Shown: one piece after another, positions 1 through 8,618 of the stretch
Layout of the letters: each line of letters begins with the position of its first letter
Numbering within the stretch: the stretch's first letter is position 1
From: Flavobacteriaceae bacterium
GTDB lineage: Bacteria; Bacteroidota; Bacteroidia; Flavobacteriales; Flavobacteriaceae
Assembly (NCBI GenBank): GCA_031277535.1
Contig: JAITMD010000009.1
Span: forward strand, 1-63,089
DNA length: 63,089 bases
Direction: 5' to 3'
Program-made: the position numbers and the translations under genes
The notes under the pieces: generated by a model
The model's database searches: none
Told to the model about the DNA's origin: nothing
The model's input: the letters and a program-made list of their open reading frames with translations, nothing else

Positions 1-91
1 GATCTTTTCCTACAAAATCATCTAAGGAAGGAGGAAGTAAACTAAGCTGACTTTGATCGTAAGGTATAAAAGTAGGAGTTTTTGAGGTCAT
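1..91 (-). CDS. IS1182-family transposase, N-terminal fragment (cut by window edge)
   Basis: Thirty codons read on the minus strand from an ATG at 89-91 to the window edge. The peptide begins MTSKTPTFIPYDQSQLSLLP and continues with PPSLDDFV. The pattern F-x-PYxQxQLxLLPPSL is the typical start of IS1182-type transposases in Bacteroidetes, where the host rarely has another protein with this beginning. It lies about 115 bp inside a probable IS end at position 205. The rest of the gene is outside the window, so integrity cannot be judged. Confidence 0.65.
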   Translation of the reverse strand, partial: MTSKTPTFIPYDQSQLSLLPPSLDDFVGKD

Positions 92-205
92 AAAAACTGA
101 TTAAAATACACTTTAAATATACTGATAATCAATTAAATAAAAAAATAAAAACTAAAATACACGAGAAAATAAAAAAATAAGGACTGCCTTTTTGAGACAG
201 CCCCT
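1..205 (-). mobile_element. End of an IS1182-like insertion sequence
   Basis: The transposase start at 91 is followed by an AT-rich stretch and then, at about 181-205, an end that reads on the minus strand GGGGCTGTCTCAAAAAGGCA. A GGCTGTCTCAAAA-type terminus is what I recall for IS1182 relatives in Bacteroidetes. The exact boundary and the target duplication cannot be fixed because the other end is outside. The insertion would lie only about 20 bp downstream of the ctaA stop codon. Confidence 0.5.
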
Positions 206-207
206 TT
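181..207 (-). terminator. Weak hairpin downstream of ctaA, possibly also the IS end
   Basis: GGACTGCC and GACAGCCC form an 8-bp stem with two mismatches, followed on the minus strand by an AT-rich tract with a run of T. It could stop ctaA transcription, but the same bases are probably the IS terminal repeat, which can also insulate the element. Confidence 0.3.
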
Positions 208-226
208 ATTTTGATATATTTCAATA

Positions 227-1264
227 TTAATCATCTGTGCTTTTACCACTGTAGTAACATTTTTTTGCTTCTAATATTAATTGGAATTGTACTCCAAAAA
301 GAATTGATGCAATTACTAAGTGAGCTGCTTGTGAACCAAAAGGGAAGTGCATATAGGCCATTAATACTCCTGTTAGAATTTCTAATAAAAGTAAAACCAT
401 AACCCATTTCATTTTATTAAATCCTAATGCTAAATGTCTATTGAGATAGAATAAATAAATGTTTAGAATTAAAACTACAAAAGAAAAACTACGGTGAATG
501 TAAAACTGAATAGTAGGATCATTTAGCCATAAATGTTCATTACCAATTCCAGCATTTACTTGTTCATCAATAAATTCCCTTACTTGTGTACCTAAAACAA
601 CCTGAATTAAGGTTAGGATCAATGCTACAGTTGTTAAGGTTCTAAATTGACCATTGTATTTTTTTATCTCTGTACCACATTTTGCATTTTTGATAATGGC
701 AATAATTAAAGCAACAATAACTAATGCCATAACCATATGGATTGTTATTTTTAAAGGATTAAGTACTGAATAAACAACAGTTGCTCCCAGCCAAGCTTGA
801 AACCCCATTAAAAAGACTACTAACCAAGATGATAAAACTAATCCTTTGCGTTCTTTCCAATATCCAAAAGAAGCAATAGCCATTGCTAAACAGAATACTC
901 CAGCTAAAGCTCCACACAATCTATTTACATATTCTGTCCAAGTATGTTTAGCATTGAATTCAGCGTAATCATGTCTGGTATATTTCTCCCAATGTTCTTG
1001 ATTATAGGTTGCATCAGTTGTAAATGTTTCTTTCGCTTTCCAAAGACTGTTGTCATGTATAATCATTTGGCCCTTTTCAAAAGTATGATTAGGGTGCCAT
1101 TGGATTACTTCAATATCAGTAGGAGGAATATAGTAACCAAAACATTTTGGCCAATCGGGACATCCCATTCCTGATCCTGTCATTCTAACCGCAGCTCCAG
1201 CAACTATCACTAAATATACTAATATTAATGAAGCCTTCGCTAAGGGTAAAAAATAGCTTTTCAT
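227..1264 (-). CDS. ctaA: Heme A synthase, COX15/CtaA family
   Basis: Inner-membrane enzyme that oxidises the C8 methyl of heme O to give heme A for cytochrome oxidase. The 345-residue protein has about eight hydrophobic segments. The family signature GMGCPDWPKCFG is at residues 33-44. Candidate heme-ligand histidines are in AKHTWTEYVNR, in TIHMVMAL, in YIHRSFSF and in the C-terminal AAHLVIA segment. Length matches the COX15 type. It is the last gene of a minus-strand run with the YrdC gene and the tRNA nucleotidyltransferase (19-bp gap), although the functions are unrelated. The ATG at 1264 is the natural start, with the hydrophobic segment starting right behind it. Confidence 0.93.
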   Translation of the reverse strand: MKSYFLPLAKASLILVYLVIVAGAAVRMTGSGMGCPDWPKCFGYYIPPTDIEVIQWHPNHTFEKGQMIIHDNSLWKAKETFTTDATYNQEHWEKYTRHDYAEFNAKHTWTEYVNRLCGALAGVFCLAMAIASFGYWKERKGLVLSSWLVVFLMGFQAWLGATVVYSVLNPLKITIHMVMALVIVALIIAIIKNAKCGTEIKKYNGQFRTLTTVALILTLIQVVLGTQVREFIDEQVNAGIGNEHLWLNDPTIQFYIHRSFSFVVLILNIYLFYLNRHLALGFNKMKWVMVLLLLEILTGVLMAYMHFPFGSQAAHLVIASILFGVQFQLILEAKKCYYSGKSTDD

Positions 1265-1282
1265 ATTGTTAGGTATTTTTGT

Positions 1283-2719
1283 TTATTTATTAACGACTTC
1301 TAATCCCATTTTTTTTGCTTTTGCTAACATAAAATTATAAGCAGCATCATATTCATTTGGGATTACACCTTCTAAAATAGCTTCTTTAATTGTTTCTTTT
1401 AAGGTCCCAATTTCACGACAAGGTGTAAGGTTGAATATCTCCATGATTTCTTCTCCTGAGATAGGTGGTTGGAAATTACGTATGTGATCACGTTCTTCAA
1501 CTTCAACAATCTTTTCGCGTACTATTTTAAAGTTATTGTGGTATTTTTTAAACTTATTAGGGTTTTTGGTTGTAATATCAGCCTCACATAGAATCATTAA
1601 ATCTTCTACATTTTCACCTGCATCAAAAACTAAACGTCTCACTGCAGAATCAGTAACTTCTTTTTGAGAAAGTACAATTGGTCGAGAACTCATCGTCACC
1701 ATTTTTTGTACAAATTTCATTTTTTGATTTAAAGGCATGTGTAATCGGGTAAAGATTCTTTTAACCATTTTCCCTCCTAAGAATTCATGTCCATGGAATG
1801 TCCATCCTTGTTTTTTTGAAAAACGTTTTGTTGGAGCTTTCCCTATATCATGAAGTAAAGCAGACCAACGCAACCAAAGATCTTCAGTATTTTTACAAAT
1901 ATTATCAACTACTTCAAGTGAATGATAGAAGTTGTTTTTATGAGTATGACCTTCAATTTCTTCTACTTGGTTTAATGCTGTAAGTTCTGGTAAAATCAAA
2001 TCTAATAGACCAGTTTTATATAATAGTAAAAAACCTTTAGAAGGTGTTTGTGCTAATAATATCTTGTTTAGTTCATCAACGATACGTTCACCAGAAATAA
2101 TCTCTAAACGATGTGCATTCTTGGTAATAGATGACAGTGATTCTTCCTCAATCATAAAATCGAGTTGTGTGGCAAAGCGAATAGCTCGCATCATACGCAA
2201 TGGATCATCAGAATAAGTAATATCTGGATCTAAAGGGGTACGTATAATTTTGTTGTGTAAATCTGTTACTCCATTAAAAGGATCTACTAATGTGCCAAAA
2301 TTAGTTTTGTTTAATGATAGAGCTAAAGCGTTAATTGTAAAATCACGTCTGTTTTGATCATCTTCTAAAGTTCCATCTTCTACAACAGGTTTACGGCTAT
2401 CAAAATGATAAGATTCTTTACGAGCACCTACAAATTCAATATCAATATCGTCATAACGCAACATAGCTGTGCCATAGTTTTTAAAAACCTGCACTTTAGG
2501 TTGATTAGGAATTAGTTTAGAAACTTCTAAAGCTAATTCAATTCCACTTCCAACAGCTACAATATCAATGTCTTTCTTAGTATCTCGTTGTAGTAAGAAG
2601 TCACGTACAAATCCACCAATCACATAACAATCTACTTGTAGTGATTCAGCAGCTTGCGTTACAATCTCAAAAATGGGATGAGTAAGTGCTTCTTTATATA
2701 TTTGAGGAGTATTATTCAT
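1283..2719 (-). CDS. CCA tRNA nucleotidyltransferase with HD domain
   Basis: Class II polynucleotide polymerase that adds or repairs the CCA end of tRNA. The N-terminal head has GGFVRDFLL followed by KDIDIV, the two metal-binding aspartates of the nucleotidyltransferase fold. RRDFTINALAL marks the neck region. The second half has an HD phosphohydrolase domain with HSLEVV and LLHDIGKA. I start it at the ATG at 2719 (478 residues); the longer reading frame begins with a TTG at 2734 and adds only MLLLT. Some Bacteroidetes split A-adding and CC-adding activities, so the exact specificity is open. It is 18 bp downstream of the YrdC gene, in the same operon. Confidence 0.92.
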   Translation of the reverse strand: MNNTPQIYKEALTHPIFEIVTQAAESLQVDCYVIGGFVRDFLLQRDTKKDIDIVAVGSGIELALEVSKLIPNQPKVQVFKNYGTAMLRYDDIDIEFVGARKESYHFDSRKPVVEDGTLEDDQNRRDFTINALALSLNKTNFGTLVDPFNGVTDLHNKIIRTPLDPDITYSDDPLRMMRAIRFATQLDFMIEEESLSSITKNAHRLEIISGERIVDELNKILLAQTPSKGFLLLYKTGLLDLILPELTALNQVEEIEGHTHKNNFYHSLEVVDNICKNTEDLWLRWSALLHDIGKAPTKRFSKKQGWTFHGHEFLGGKMVKRIFTRLHMPLNQKMKFVQKMVTMSSRPIVLSQKEVTDSAVRRLVFDAGENVEDLMILCEADITTKNPNKFKKYHNNFKIVREKIVEVEERDHIRNFQPPISGEEIMEIFNLTPCREIGTLKETIKEAILEGVIPNEYDAAYNFMLAKAKKMGLEVVNK

Positions 2720-2737
2720 AGTTAATAAGAGCAACTA

Positions 2738-3310
2738 TTATTTTCGTATAATAGTTACTTGAGAATTGCTTGTTAATTTAATGATTGTTGACGGTTTAAC
2801 TGGTTTTGCATCTTCACGTCTAAGATTTACAACATAATCTACACCAGCTATTATGACAGGATCTATTTCACTGAAATTTGCTGCCGTAGGTTGTCCACTG
2901 ATATTAGCTGAGGTTGAAACCAATGGAGATTTCATTCTTTCGATTAGTTTAAAACAAAATGGTTCTGTAACCATTCGAACACCTAAAGAGTCATCAGCTG
3001 ATATAATTTCTTTAGCAACATATTTTGGATGATCAAGAATTAGAGTTGTTGGTTTTGTTGCAAATTCAAGAATATCCCAAGCTACTTCAGGAATATTGTT
3101 GAATACACGGTGCATTAAACGATCACCATTAACTAAAACAATCATACTTTTAGATTCAGCTCTTTGTTTTAGTTTATATATTTTTTTTACTGCTTCAGGG
3201 TTATTTGCATCACAACCTATTCCCCACACAGTATCAGTAGGGTAGAGTATAATTCCTCCGTTTTTTATTACTTCAAAAGCATTGTATACTTCTCTTTGAA
3301 TGTCTTCCAT
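2738..3310 (-). CDS. L-threonylcarbamoyladenylate synthase, Sua5/YciO/YrdC family
   Basis: Makes threonylcarbamoyl-AMP from threonine, bicarbonate and ATP for the t6A modification of ANN-decoding tRNAs. The 190-residue protein is a single YrdC domain without the Sua5 C-terminal extension. Visible signatures are YPTDTVWGIGCDA near residue 23, the substrate-binding KLKQR motif near 46, and STSANISGQPT near 133. It is the first gene of the run YrdC, tRNA nucleotidyltransferase, ctaA. That two tRNA-maturation genes are adjacent is suggestive but may be chance. Confidence 0.9.
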   Translation of the reverse strand: MEDIQREVYNAFEVIKNGGIILYPTDTVWGIGCDANNPEAVKKIYKLKQRAESKSMIVLVNGDRLMHRVFNNIPEVAWDILEFATKPTTLILDHPKYVAKEIISADDSLGVRMVTEPFCFKLIERMKSPLVSTSANISGQPTAANFSEIDPVIIAGVDYVVNLRREDAKPVKPSTIIKLTSNSQVTIIRK

Positions 3311-3478
3311 AATTTTTTTGCAACTATTGCATAGTATATCGAAGGGCTAAAATTACTAAAAAATAAGAAATTAGAATGTGATTAAAGTCATTAAATAGAA
3401 ACAGAGGCATTCTATTAACAATAGATTAAGTTTTGAATATAGTTTAGTATCTCTAATAAATTAAACAAAACAAAAAAT

Positions 3479-3506
3479 ACAAGGCTACCTTGTTAGATAG
3501 CCTTGT
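3479..3506. terminator. Bidirectional hairpin terminator after proline dehydrogenase
   Basis: ACAAGGCTA pairs perfectly with TAGCCTTGT across a 10-base loop. On the minus strand the stem is followed by TTTTTTG. It stands 22 bp beyond the stop codon of the proline dehydrogenase gene. Confidence 0.8.
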
Positions 3507-3527
3507 ATTTTTATCGATGAGTAAAGA

Positions 3528-4700
3528 TTAGATATTACGTCTTTTCATTTCGGTAGTAATTAAATCTAATTCTCTATTTGTTTGTCCTGCAACAGAAGTG
3601 TTTTCTTCTGCACGACGGATTAAATAAGGAATTACATCTCTTACTGGTCCAAAAGGTAAATATTTAGCAACATTAAAATTTGCCTTTGCTAAATTGAAAC
3701 TAATATTATCACTCATACCATACAATTGACCAAAAAACAGTCTTTTATCGTTGTGAGATATTTGATGTTTTTCCATTAGTTCCATTATAAGGTAAGAGCT
3801 GTTTTCATTATGTGTACCAGCGAAAATAGCCATTGTATCCATATTTTCCAACATATATGTAACCCCAGCATTATAGTTTATGTCAGTAGCGGGTTTGTCA
3901 ACACAGATAGGAGATTTATAACCTTTTTGAGTAGCTCTCTCTCTTTCAACTTCCATATATGCTCCTCGCACTACTTTCATTCCAACGTGAAATCCTTCTG
4001 CTTTTGCAATTTCGTGTAAATCTTTTAGGTATTGTAAACGATCCCAACGATACATTTGTGCTGTGTTGTAAACAATAGCTTTCTCTTTATTGTATTTGCG
4101 CATCATGTCCAAAACAATGTCATCTGCGGCATCTTGCATCCAACTGTGTTCTGCATCTACTAATAAAAGTACATCATGATCATAAGCAAATTTACAAGCC
4201 ATATTAAAACGATAAACAATGCGTTCCCATTCTTTTTCTTCTTCAGCTGTAAATGCTTTTCCTTCTCCTTTTTTTACAAACATATCAAAACGTCCAAAAC
4301 CTGTTGGTTTAAATACAGCAAAAGGAATTGCGTCAGGACGGTTTTTAGCAAATTCAATAGTTTTGATTGTCATGTTTAATGCTGCATCAAATTGCTGTTC
4401 TGTTTCTTTTCCTTCAACAGAATAATCTAAAACAGAGGCAACACGACCTTTTGAATACATTTTATCTACTACACTTAAGCAATCTTCTTCGCTTATCCCA
4501 CCACAAAAGTGATCAAAAACAGTAGAGCGAATTAAACCAGTAACAGGTAAATGTGTTTTTATAGCAAAATTAGCAAGAGAAGACCCTAATTTTACTAAGG
4601 TTGGTTTGCTAATCATATTAAATAGAAAATGCGCTCTTTTTAATTCTTTATTGTTTTTTAGCGCAAATGCTACTTCTGTGTTGTTGAATAATTTTTCCAT
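3528..4700 (-). CDS. Proline dehydrogenase (PRODH, monofunctional)
   Basis: FAD enzyme oxidising proline to pyrroline-5-carboxylate in proline catabolism. This is the stand-alone PRODH barrel (390 residues), not the PutA fusion. Signatures include LLVDAEHSWMQ, VVRGAYMEVERE and the C-terminal flavin-contacting RRAEENTSVAGQ. The frame is open to a TTG at 4727, but a promoter -10 box (TATATTTG on the minus strand, 4725-4732) covers that codon, so the ATG at 4700 is the start. It is divergent from aroB and stands alone; the dehydrogenase for the next step is not in the window. Confidence 0.93.
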   Translation of the reverse strand: MEKLFNNTEVAFALKNNKELKRAHFLFNMISKPTLVKLGSSLANFAIKTHLPVTGLIRSTVFDHFCGGISEEDCLSVVDKMYSKGRVASVLDYSVEGKETEQQFDAALNMTIKTIEFAKNRPDAIPFAVFKPTGFGRFDMFVKKGEGKAFTAEEEKEWERIVYRFNMACKFAYDHDVLLLVDAEHSWMQDAADDIVLDMMRKYNKEKAIVYNTAQMYRWDRLQYLKDLHEIAKAEGFHVGMKVVRGAYMEVERERATQKGYKSPICVDKPATDINYNAGVTYMLENMDTMAIFAGTHNENSSYLIMELMEKHQISHNDKRLFFGQLYGMSDNISFNLAKANFNVAKYLPFGPVRDVIPYLIRRAEENTSVAGQTNRELDLITTEMKRRNI

Positions 4701-4724
4701 TATTTTCGTGAGTAAAACATTACG

Positions 4725-4732
4725 CAAATATA
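4725..4732 (-). promoter_or_regulatory. Promoter -7 box of the proline dehydrogenase gene
   Basis: On the minus strand the bases read TATATTTG, an exact TAnnTTTG match. Transcription would begin near 4718, some 18 nt before the ATG at 4700. This excludes the upstream TTG as a start. A clear -33 TTTG is not seen. Confidence 0.6.
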
Positions 4733-4794
4733 AGGAGTCTTTTAGTCATAATTAAAATTTTATAGCGTACTTTGTTGTATAAAAAGCAACTATT

Positions 4795-5856
4795 ATGAAT
4801 AAAATTGAAGCAACAGGATATGATATATTATTTGGATTAGAAGGATATGATGTTTTAGGAGCCTATTTGAATGAAAAAGCTTATACTAATATAATTATTC
4901 TAACTGATAGTAATTGTAATGAATTGTGTATGCCTCATTTTTTAGCACATCTCCCAACTGACGTTCCTTTTGAAATTATTGAAATTGAAGCAGGAGAAGC
5001 ATATAAGGATTTAGAAACTTGTGCAGGAGTATTGCAAAGTATGACAGAATTAGGTGCAGATCGAAATAGTATTGTTCTTACTTTAGGAGGAGGAGTTGTT
5101 AGTGACTTAGGTGGTTTTGTAGCATCTGTGTATATGCGTGGTATAGATTGTATTTATGTTCCTACATCTCTGTTGGCAATGGTGGATGCTTCTGTAGGAG
5201 GAAAAACAGGAGTTGATTTAGGAGGAATTAAAAATATAGTGGGAACTTTTGCTATGCCAAAAATGGTAGTGATTGATACTACTTACTTAGAAACGCTAAA
5301 TGCAAGAGAAATCAAAGCAGGTTATGCAGAGATGCTTAAGCATGGATTGATTTATGATAGAAGTTATTTTAATCATTTGCAGGATATTGCTCAAATAGAT
5401 TTTTCAGATTTAGAAACATTAGTTTATCATTCTATTGTGATTAAAAATGAGATTGTAAAAGCAGATCCAAAAGAGAATGGACAAAGAAAAGTACTGAATT
5501 TTGGACACACAGTTGGGCATGCAATTGAGAGCTACTTTTTGGAGTTACATCCAGAAAATACACTTTTACATGGAGAGGCAGTGGCTTTTGGAATGGTAAT
5601 TGAGGCATATTTATCTATGCAATTTGCTCAAATGCCTATCGAAGAATATGAAAATATACGGGATACAATTAGTAATATATATGGAGAACTACAATTGACA
5701 GAAAATATGGTTTTAGATATTGTAGAATGGATGCGCTTTGATAAGAAGAATGCAAAGGGAGAAATTAGAATGGTTTTGCTACCAAGTATAGGAGAAGCTA
5801 TCTATGATGTTACTGTATCTAAAGAGTTGATTGTAAAAGGATTTGGAATAGAATAA
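4795..5856 (+). CDS. aroB: 3-dehydroquinate synthase
   Basis: Second step of the shikimate pathway: converts DAHP to 3-dehydroquinate, needing NAD and a divalent metal. The 353-residue protein shows the NAD-binding GGGVVSDLGGF, the substrate motif DASVGGKTGVDL near residue 139, the metal-binding NFGHTVGHAIE near 235, and the later HGEAVAFGM histidine. The C-terminal part keeps DKKNAKGEIRMVLLP. Length is normal. It stands alone, divergent from proline dehydrogenase with 94 bp between the two starts, so both promoters share that gap. Confidence 0.96.
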   Translation: MNKIEATGYDILFGLEGYDVLGAYLNEKAYTNIIILTDSNCNELCMPHFLAHLPTDVPFEIIEIEAGEAYKDLETCAGVLQSMTELGADRNSIVLTLGGGVVSDLGGFVASVYMRGIDCIYVPTSLLAMVDASVGGKTGVDLGGIKNIVGTFAMPKMVVIDTTYLETLNAREIKAGYAEMLKHGLIYDRSYFNHLQDIAQIDFSDLETLVYHSIVIKNEIVKADPKENGQRKVLNFGHTVGHAIESYFLELHPENTLLHGEAVAFGMVIEAYLSMQFAQMPIEEYENIRDTISNIYGELQLTENMVLDIVEWMRFDKKNAKGEIRMVLLPSIGEAIYDVTVSKELIVKGFGIE

Positions 5857-5864
5857 TCCTTTAT

Positions 5865-5880
5865 AGTATTTTAAAATACT
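5865..5880 (+). terminator. Small palindrome after aroB
   Basis: AGTATTTTAAAATACT is a perfect 16-bp palindrome followed by TTTTTC, 9 bp after the aroB stop. All base pairs outside two are A-T, so it is a weak terminator at best. Confidence 0.4.
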
Positions 5881-5907
5881 TTTTCAATAAAATGACTAAT
5901 ATTTTGT

Positions 5908-5915
5908 TACATTTG
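5908..5915 (+). promoter_or_regulatory. Promoter -7 box of the arginine decarboxylase leader
   Basis: TACATTTG matches TAnnTTTG exactly. Transcription should begin near 5920, giving a leader of about 250 nt before the arginine-decarboxylase-like gene. The -33 position has only T-rich sequence, so the promoter may be weak or assisted. Confidence 0.6.
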
Positions 5916-5920
5916 CGCTC

Positions 5921-6100
5921 GTGAAAATAGATGTTTTATATATTAGATTTTGTATGCCACTTCGGCATATATTAAAGCGTTTTGTTCGTAGACAAAAGGC
6001 TAATTTTGTATATCGCATTATTAAATCTTCAAAGGAAGCATTGAGTTCATATCGTTTTGGACAAAAACTTCCTATTATGTTCGCAAATATCAGGGTTTGA
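5921..6100 (+). CDS. Possible arginine-rich leader peptide (upstream ORF)
   Basis: A 59-codon frame opens with GTG at 5921, right at the predicted transcript start, and closes with TGA at 6098-6100. An inner ATG at 5954 would give 48 residues. The product has 8 arginines and 6 lysines, including KRFVRRQK and ENDs with FANIRV-like sequence. The next gene is an arginine-decarboxylase-like enzyme 69 nt on, so an arginine- or polyamine-sensing leader peptide is plausible, as for speFL before speF in E. coli. The same bases also form hairpins (TATGCC/GGCATA at 5952-5968, AGCGTTTTGT with ACAAAAGGCT), so it may act as RNA and not be translated. I do not recognise a family. Confidence 0.4.
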   Translation: MKIDVLYIRFCMPLRHILKRFVRRQKANFVYRIIKSSKEALSSYRFGQKLPIMFANIRV

Positions 6101-6169
6101 GAAATATAGACGTTAAGCTATAAAACCAAAAAACAAACTTTTTTATTAATCTTTATAAGTGATATTTAA

Positions 6170-7567
6170 ATGAATACTAAATACGTAGACTTAATCAATC
6201 AAACTTTTTATTTCCCTCAAGAGGAGTTTAAATTAAATAAAGATAACCTTCAATTTCACAATATTGATTTGATGGGACTTGTTGAAAAATATGGTACTCC
6301 ATTAAAATTTACTTATCTACCTAAAATTTCTGAAAACATTAGTAATGTAAAGACTATGTTCAGAAAGGCAATGGATAAGAATAAGTACAAAGCAAATTAT
6401 TACTACTGCTACTGTACTAAAAGTTCTCATTTCTCATATGTACTTAACGAAGCATTTAAGAATGATATCCATGTAGAAACATCATCTGCTTTTGATGTTA
6501 ATATTGTAGAGAACTTACTTGAAACAGGTAAAATAAACAAAGACACATTTGTATTGTGTAACGGATTTAAACGTGCACAGTATATTGATAATATTGCAAA
6601 CCTTATCAATAATAAGCATGAGAAAACCATTCCTATTATTGATAATTATGAAGAGCTTGATTTACTACAAGAGCAAATCAATAAAAAGTTCAAAATAGGT
6701 ATTCGTATTGCATCAGAAGAGTCACCTAAATTTGAGTTTTATACTTCAAGATTAGGGATTGGATATAAAAGTATTTTGCCTTTCTATAGAAAGCAAATTG
6801 CTGAGAATCCTAAAGTAGAGCTAAAAATGCTTCACTTCTTCATTAATACAGGAATTAGAGATACTGCTTATTACTGGAATGAATTAGTAAAGTGTTTGAA
6901 AGTATATATTACTTTAAAGAAAGAATGCCCTACATTAGATAGTTTAAATATCGGAGGAGGATTCCCTATTAAAGATTCATTAGCTTTTGAATTTGATTAC
7001 CAATATATGGTTGATGAGATTATTCATCAAATCCAATTAGTATGTGATGAAGCTGATGTAGCAGTTCCTAATATCTTTACAGAATTTGGATCATATACTG
7101 TTGGAGAAAGTGGAGGAGCTATCTATGAGATTCTTTATCAAAAACAACAAAATGATAGAGAGAAATGGAATATGATAGATTCATCATTTATTACTACTTT
7201 ACCAGATTCATGGGCTATTAATAAGCGTTTTATCATGTTACCTATTAACAGATGGAATGATGCTTATGAGCGTATTTTATTAGGAGGATTGACATGTGAT
7301 AGTGATGACTACTATAACTCAGAACAAAACTTAAATGCAATCTATCTGCCTAAGTATAATAAAGAAAAACCTTTGTATATTGGTTTCTTTAATACAGGAG
7401 CATATCAAGATCAAATTGGAGGATTTGGAGGTATTCACCATTGTTTAATTCCTCAACCAAAACACATCTTGATAGACAAAGATGAAAATGGTATTTTGGC
7501 TACAGAATTATTCTCAGAACAACAGACAGCTGAGCAAGTATTAGAAATCTTAGGATACAATAAATAG
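6170..7567 (+). CDS. Arginine-decarboxylase-like PLP enzyme, fold III, short Bacteroidetes form
   Basis: Probably decarboxylates arginine to agmatine as the first step of polyamine synthesis. The 465-residue protein has the alanine-racemase/ODC type barrel. Lys84 in CYCTKSSHF is the likely PLP lysine, NIGGGFPI binds the phosphate, HVETSSAFDV matches the following barrel strand, and GGLTCDSDD carries the second active-site cysteine of the ODC family. It is much shorter than E. coli SpeA (about 630 residues). It is followed 38 bp later by a deoxyhypusine-synthase-like gene. A long leader with an arginine-rich ORF precedes it. Substrate could also be ornithine or another basic amino acid; the neighbour favours a polyamine role. 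Confidence 0.82.
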   Translation: MNTKYVDLINQTFYFPQEEFKLNKDNLQFHNIDLMGLVEKYGTPLKFTYLPKISENISNVKTMFRKAMDKNKYKANYYYCYCTKSSHFSYVLNEAFKNDIHVETSSAFDVNIVENLLETGKINKDTFVLCNGFKRAQYIDNIANLINNKHEKTIPIIDNYEELDLLQEQINKKFKIGIRIASEESPKFEFYTSRLGIGYKSILPFYRKQIAENPKVELKMLHFFINTGIRDTAYYWNELVKCLKVYITLKKECPTLDSLNIGGGFPIKDSLAFEFDYQYMVDEIIHQIQLVCDEADVAVPNIFTEFGSYTVGESGGAIYEILYQKQQNDREKWNMIDSSFITTLPDSWAINKRFIMLPINRWNDAYERILLGGLTCDSDDYYNSEQNLNAIYLPKYNKEKPLYIGFFNTGAYQDQIGGFGGIHHCLIPQPKHILIDKDENGILATELFSEQQTAEQVLEILGYNK

Positions 7568-7605
7568 AATTAAAAGAAATTATTAATATTAAAAGTAAAA
7601 ATAAA

Positions 7606-8580
7606 ATGAGTAAAGGACCAATTAGTCAGTTTATTGAGCATAACTATAGACACTTTAACGCTGCTGCGTTAGTGGATGCTGCAAAAGGATATGAAGCACA
7701 CTTAGACGCTGGAGGGAAAATGTTAATCTCTATGGGTGGTGCTATGAGTACTGCTGAGTTAGGAATTTCTTTAGCAGAAATGATTCGTCAAGATAAAGTA
7801 CAAATCATTTCTTGTACGGGAGCTAACTTAGAAGAGGACGTGATGAACTTGGTTGCTCACTCTCATTACAAAAGAGTTCCAAATTATAGAGATTTGACTC
7901 CAGAGCAAGAGAGAGAGTTATTAGATAACCACTATAACCGTGTAACGGATACTTGTATTCCTGAAGAGGAAGCATTCCGTCGTTTACAAAAACATTTAGA
8001 GGATGCTTGGCATGCTGCTGAAGCGGAAGGAAAACGTTATTTTCCACATGAATTCTTATACCAAGTAGTTAATTCTGGTGTATTAGAACAATACTATGAA
8101 ATCGATCCTAAGGATTCTTGGATTGTTGCTGCTGCAGAGAAAAATATTCCAATTGTATGTCCAGGATGGGAAGACTCAACTACAGGTAATATCTTTACTT
8201 CTAATGTAATCAAAGGAAAATTAAACGTACACACTGTGAAAACAGGTATTGAGTACATGATTTATTTAACTGAATGGTATAGAGCTAACTCAGGAGGACA
8301 TGGAGTAGGATTCTTCCAAATTGGAGGAGGTATCTCTGGAGATTTCCCTATCTGTGTTGTACCAATGATGTACCAAGATTTAGAGTGGGAAGATGTACCT
8401 TTCTGGTCATATTTCTGTCAAATCTCTGATTCTACTACATCTTATGGATCATACTCAGGAGCAGTTCCAAATGAAAAAATTACTTGGGGTAAATTAGATA
8501 TTGATACTCCTAAGTATGTAATCGAGTCGGATGCTACTATTGTTGCTCCACTTGTGTTTGCGTATATTCTTGGAAATTAA
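7606..8580 (+). CDS. Deoxyhypusine-synthase-like protein (bacterial type)
   Basis: The 324-residue protein has the deoxyhypusine synthase fold, an NAD-dependent enzyme that moves an aminobutyl group from spermidine. The catalytic lysine motif is kept as TWGKLDIDTPKY (Lys296, corresponding to WGK of the eukaryotic enzyme), and GGGISGDFP is a nucleotide-loop segment. Bacteria have no eIF5A, so the product is not hypusine. Known bacterial relatives make homospermidine from putrescine or act on agmatine-derived substrates. Its place 38 bp after the arginine-decarboxylase-like gene supports a polyamine role. No agmatinase gene is between them or elsewhere in the window. Confidence 0.85.
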   Translation: MSKGPISQFIEHNYRHFNAAALVDAAKGYEAHLDAGGKMLISMGGAMSTAELGISLAEMIRQDKVQIISCTGANLEEDVMNLVAHSHYKRVPNYRDLTPEQERELLDNHYNRVTDTCIPEEEAFRRLQKHLEDAWHAAEAEGKRYFPHEFLYQVVNSGVLEQYYEIDPKDSWIVAAAEKNIPIVCPGWEDSTTGNIFTSNVIKGKLNVHTVKTGIEYMIYLTEWYRANSGGHGVGFFQIGGGISGDFPICVVPMMYQDLEWEDVPFWSYFCQISDSTTSYGSYSGAVPNEKITWGKLDIDTPKYVIESDATIVAPLVFAYILGN

Positions 8581-8618
8581 TTAGAAAGAAAAAGAATTAA
8601 AAAATATTTTAGTTTTAA

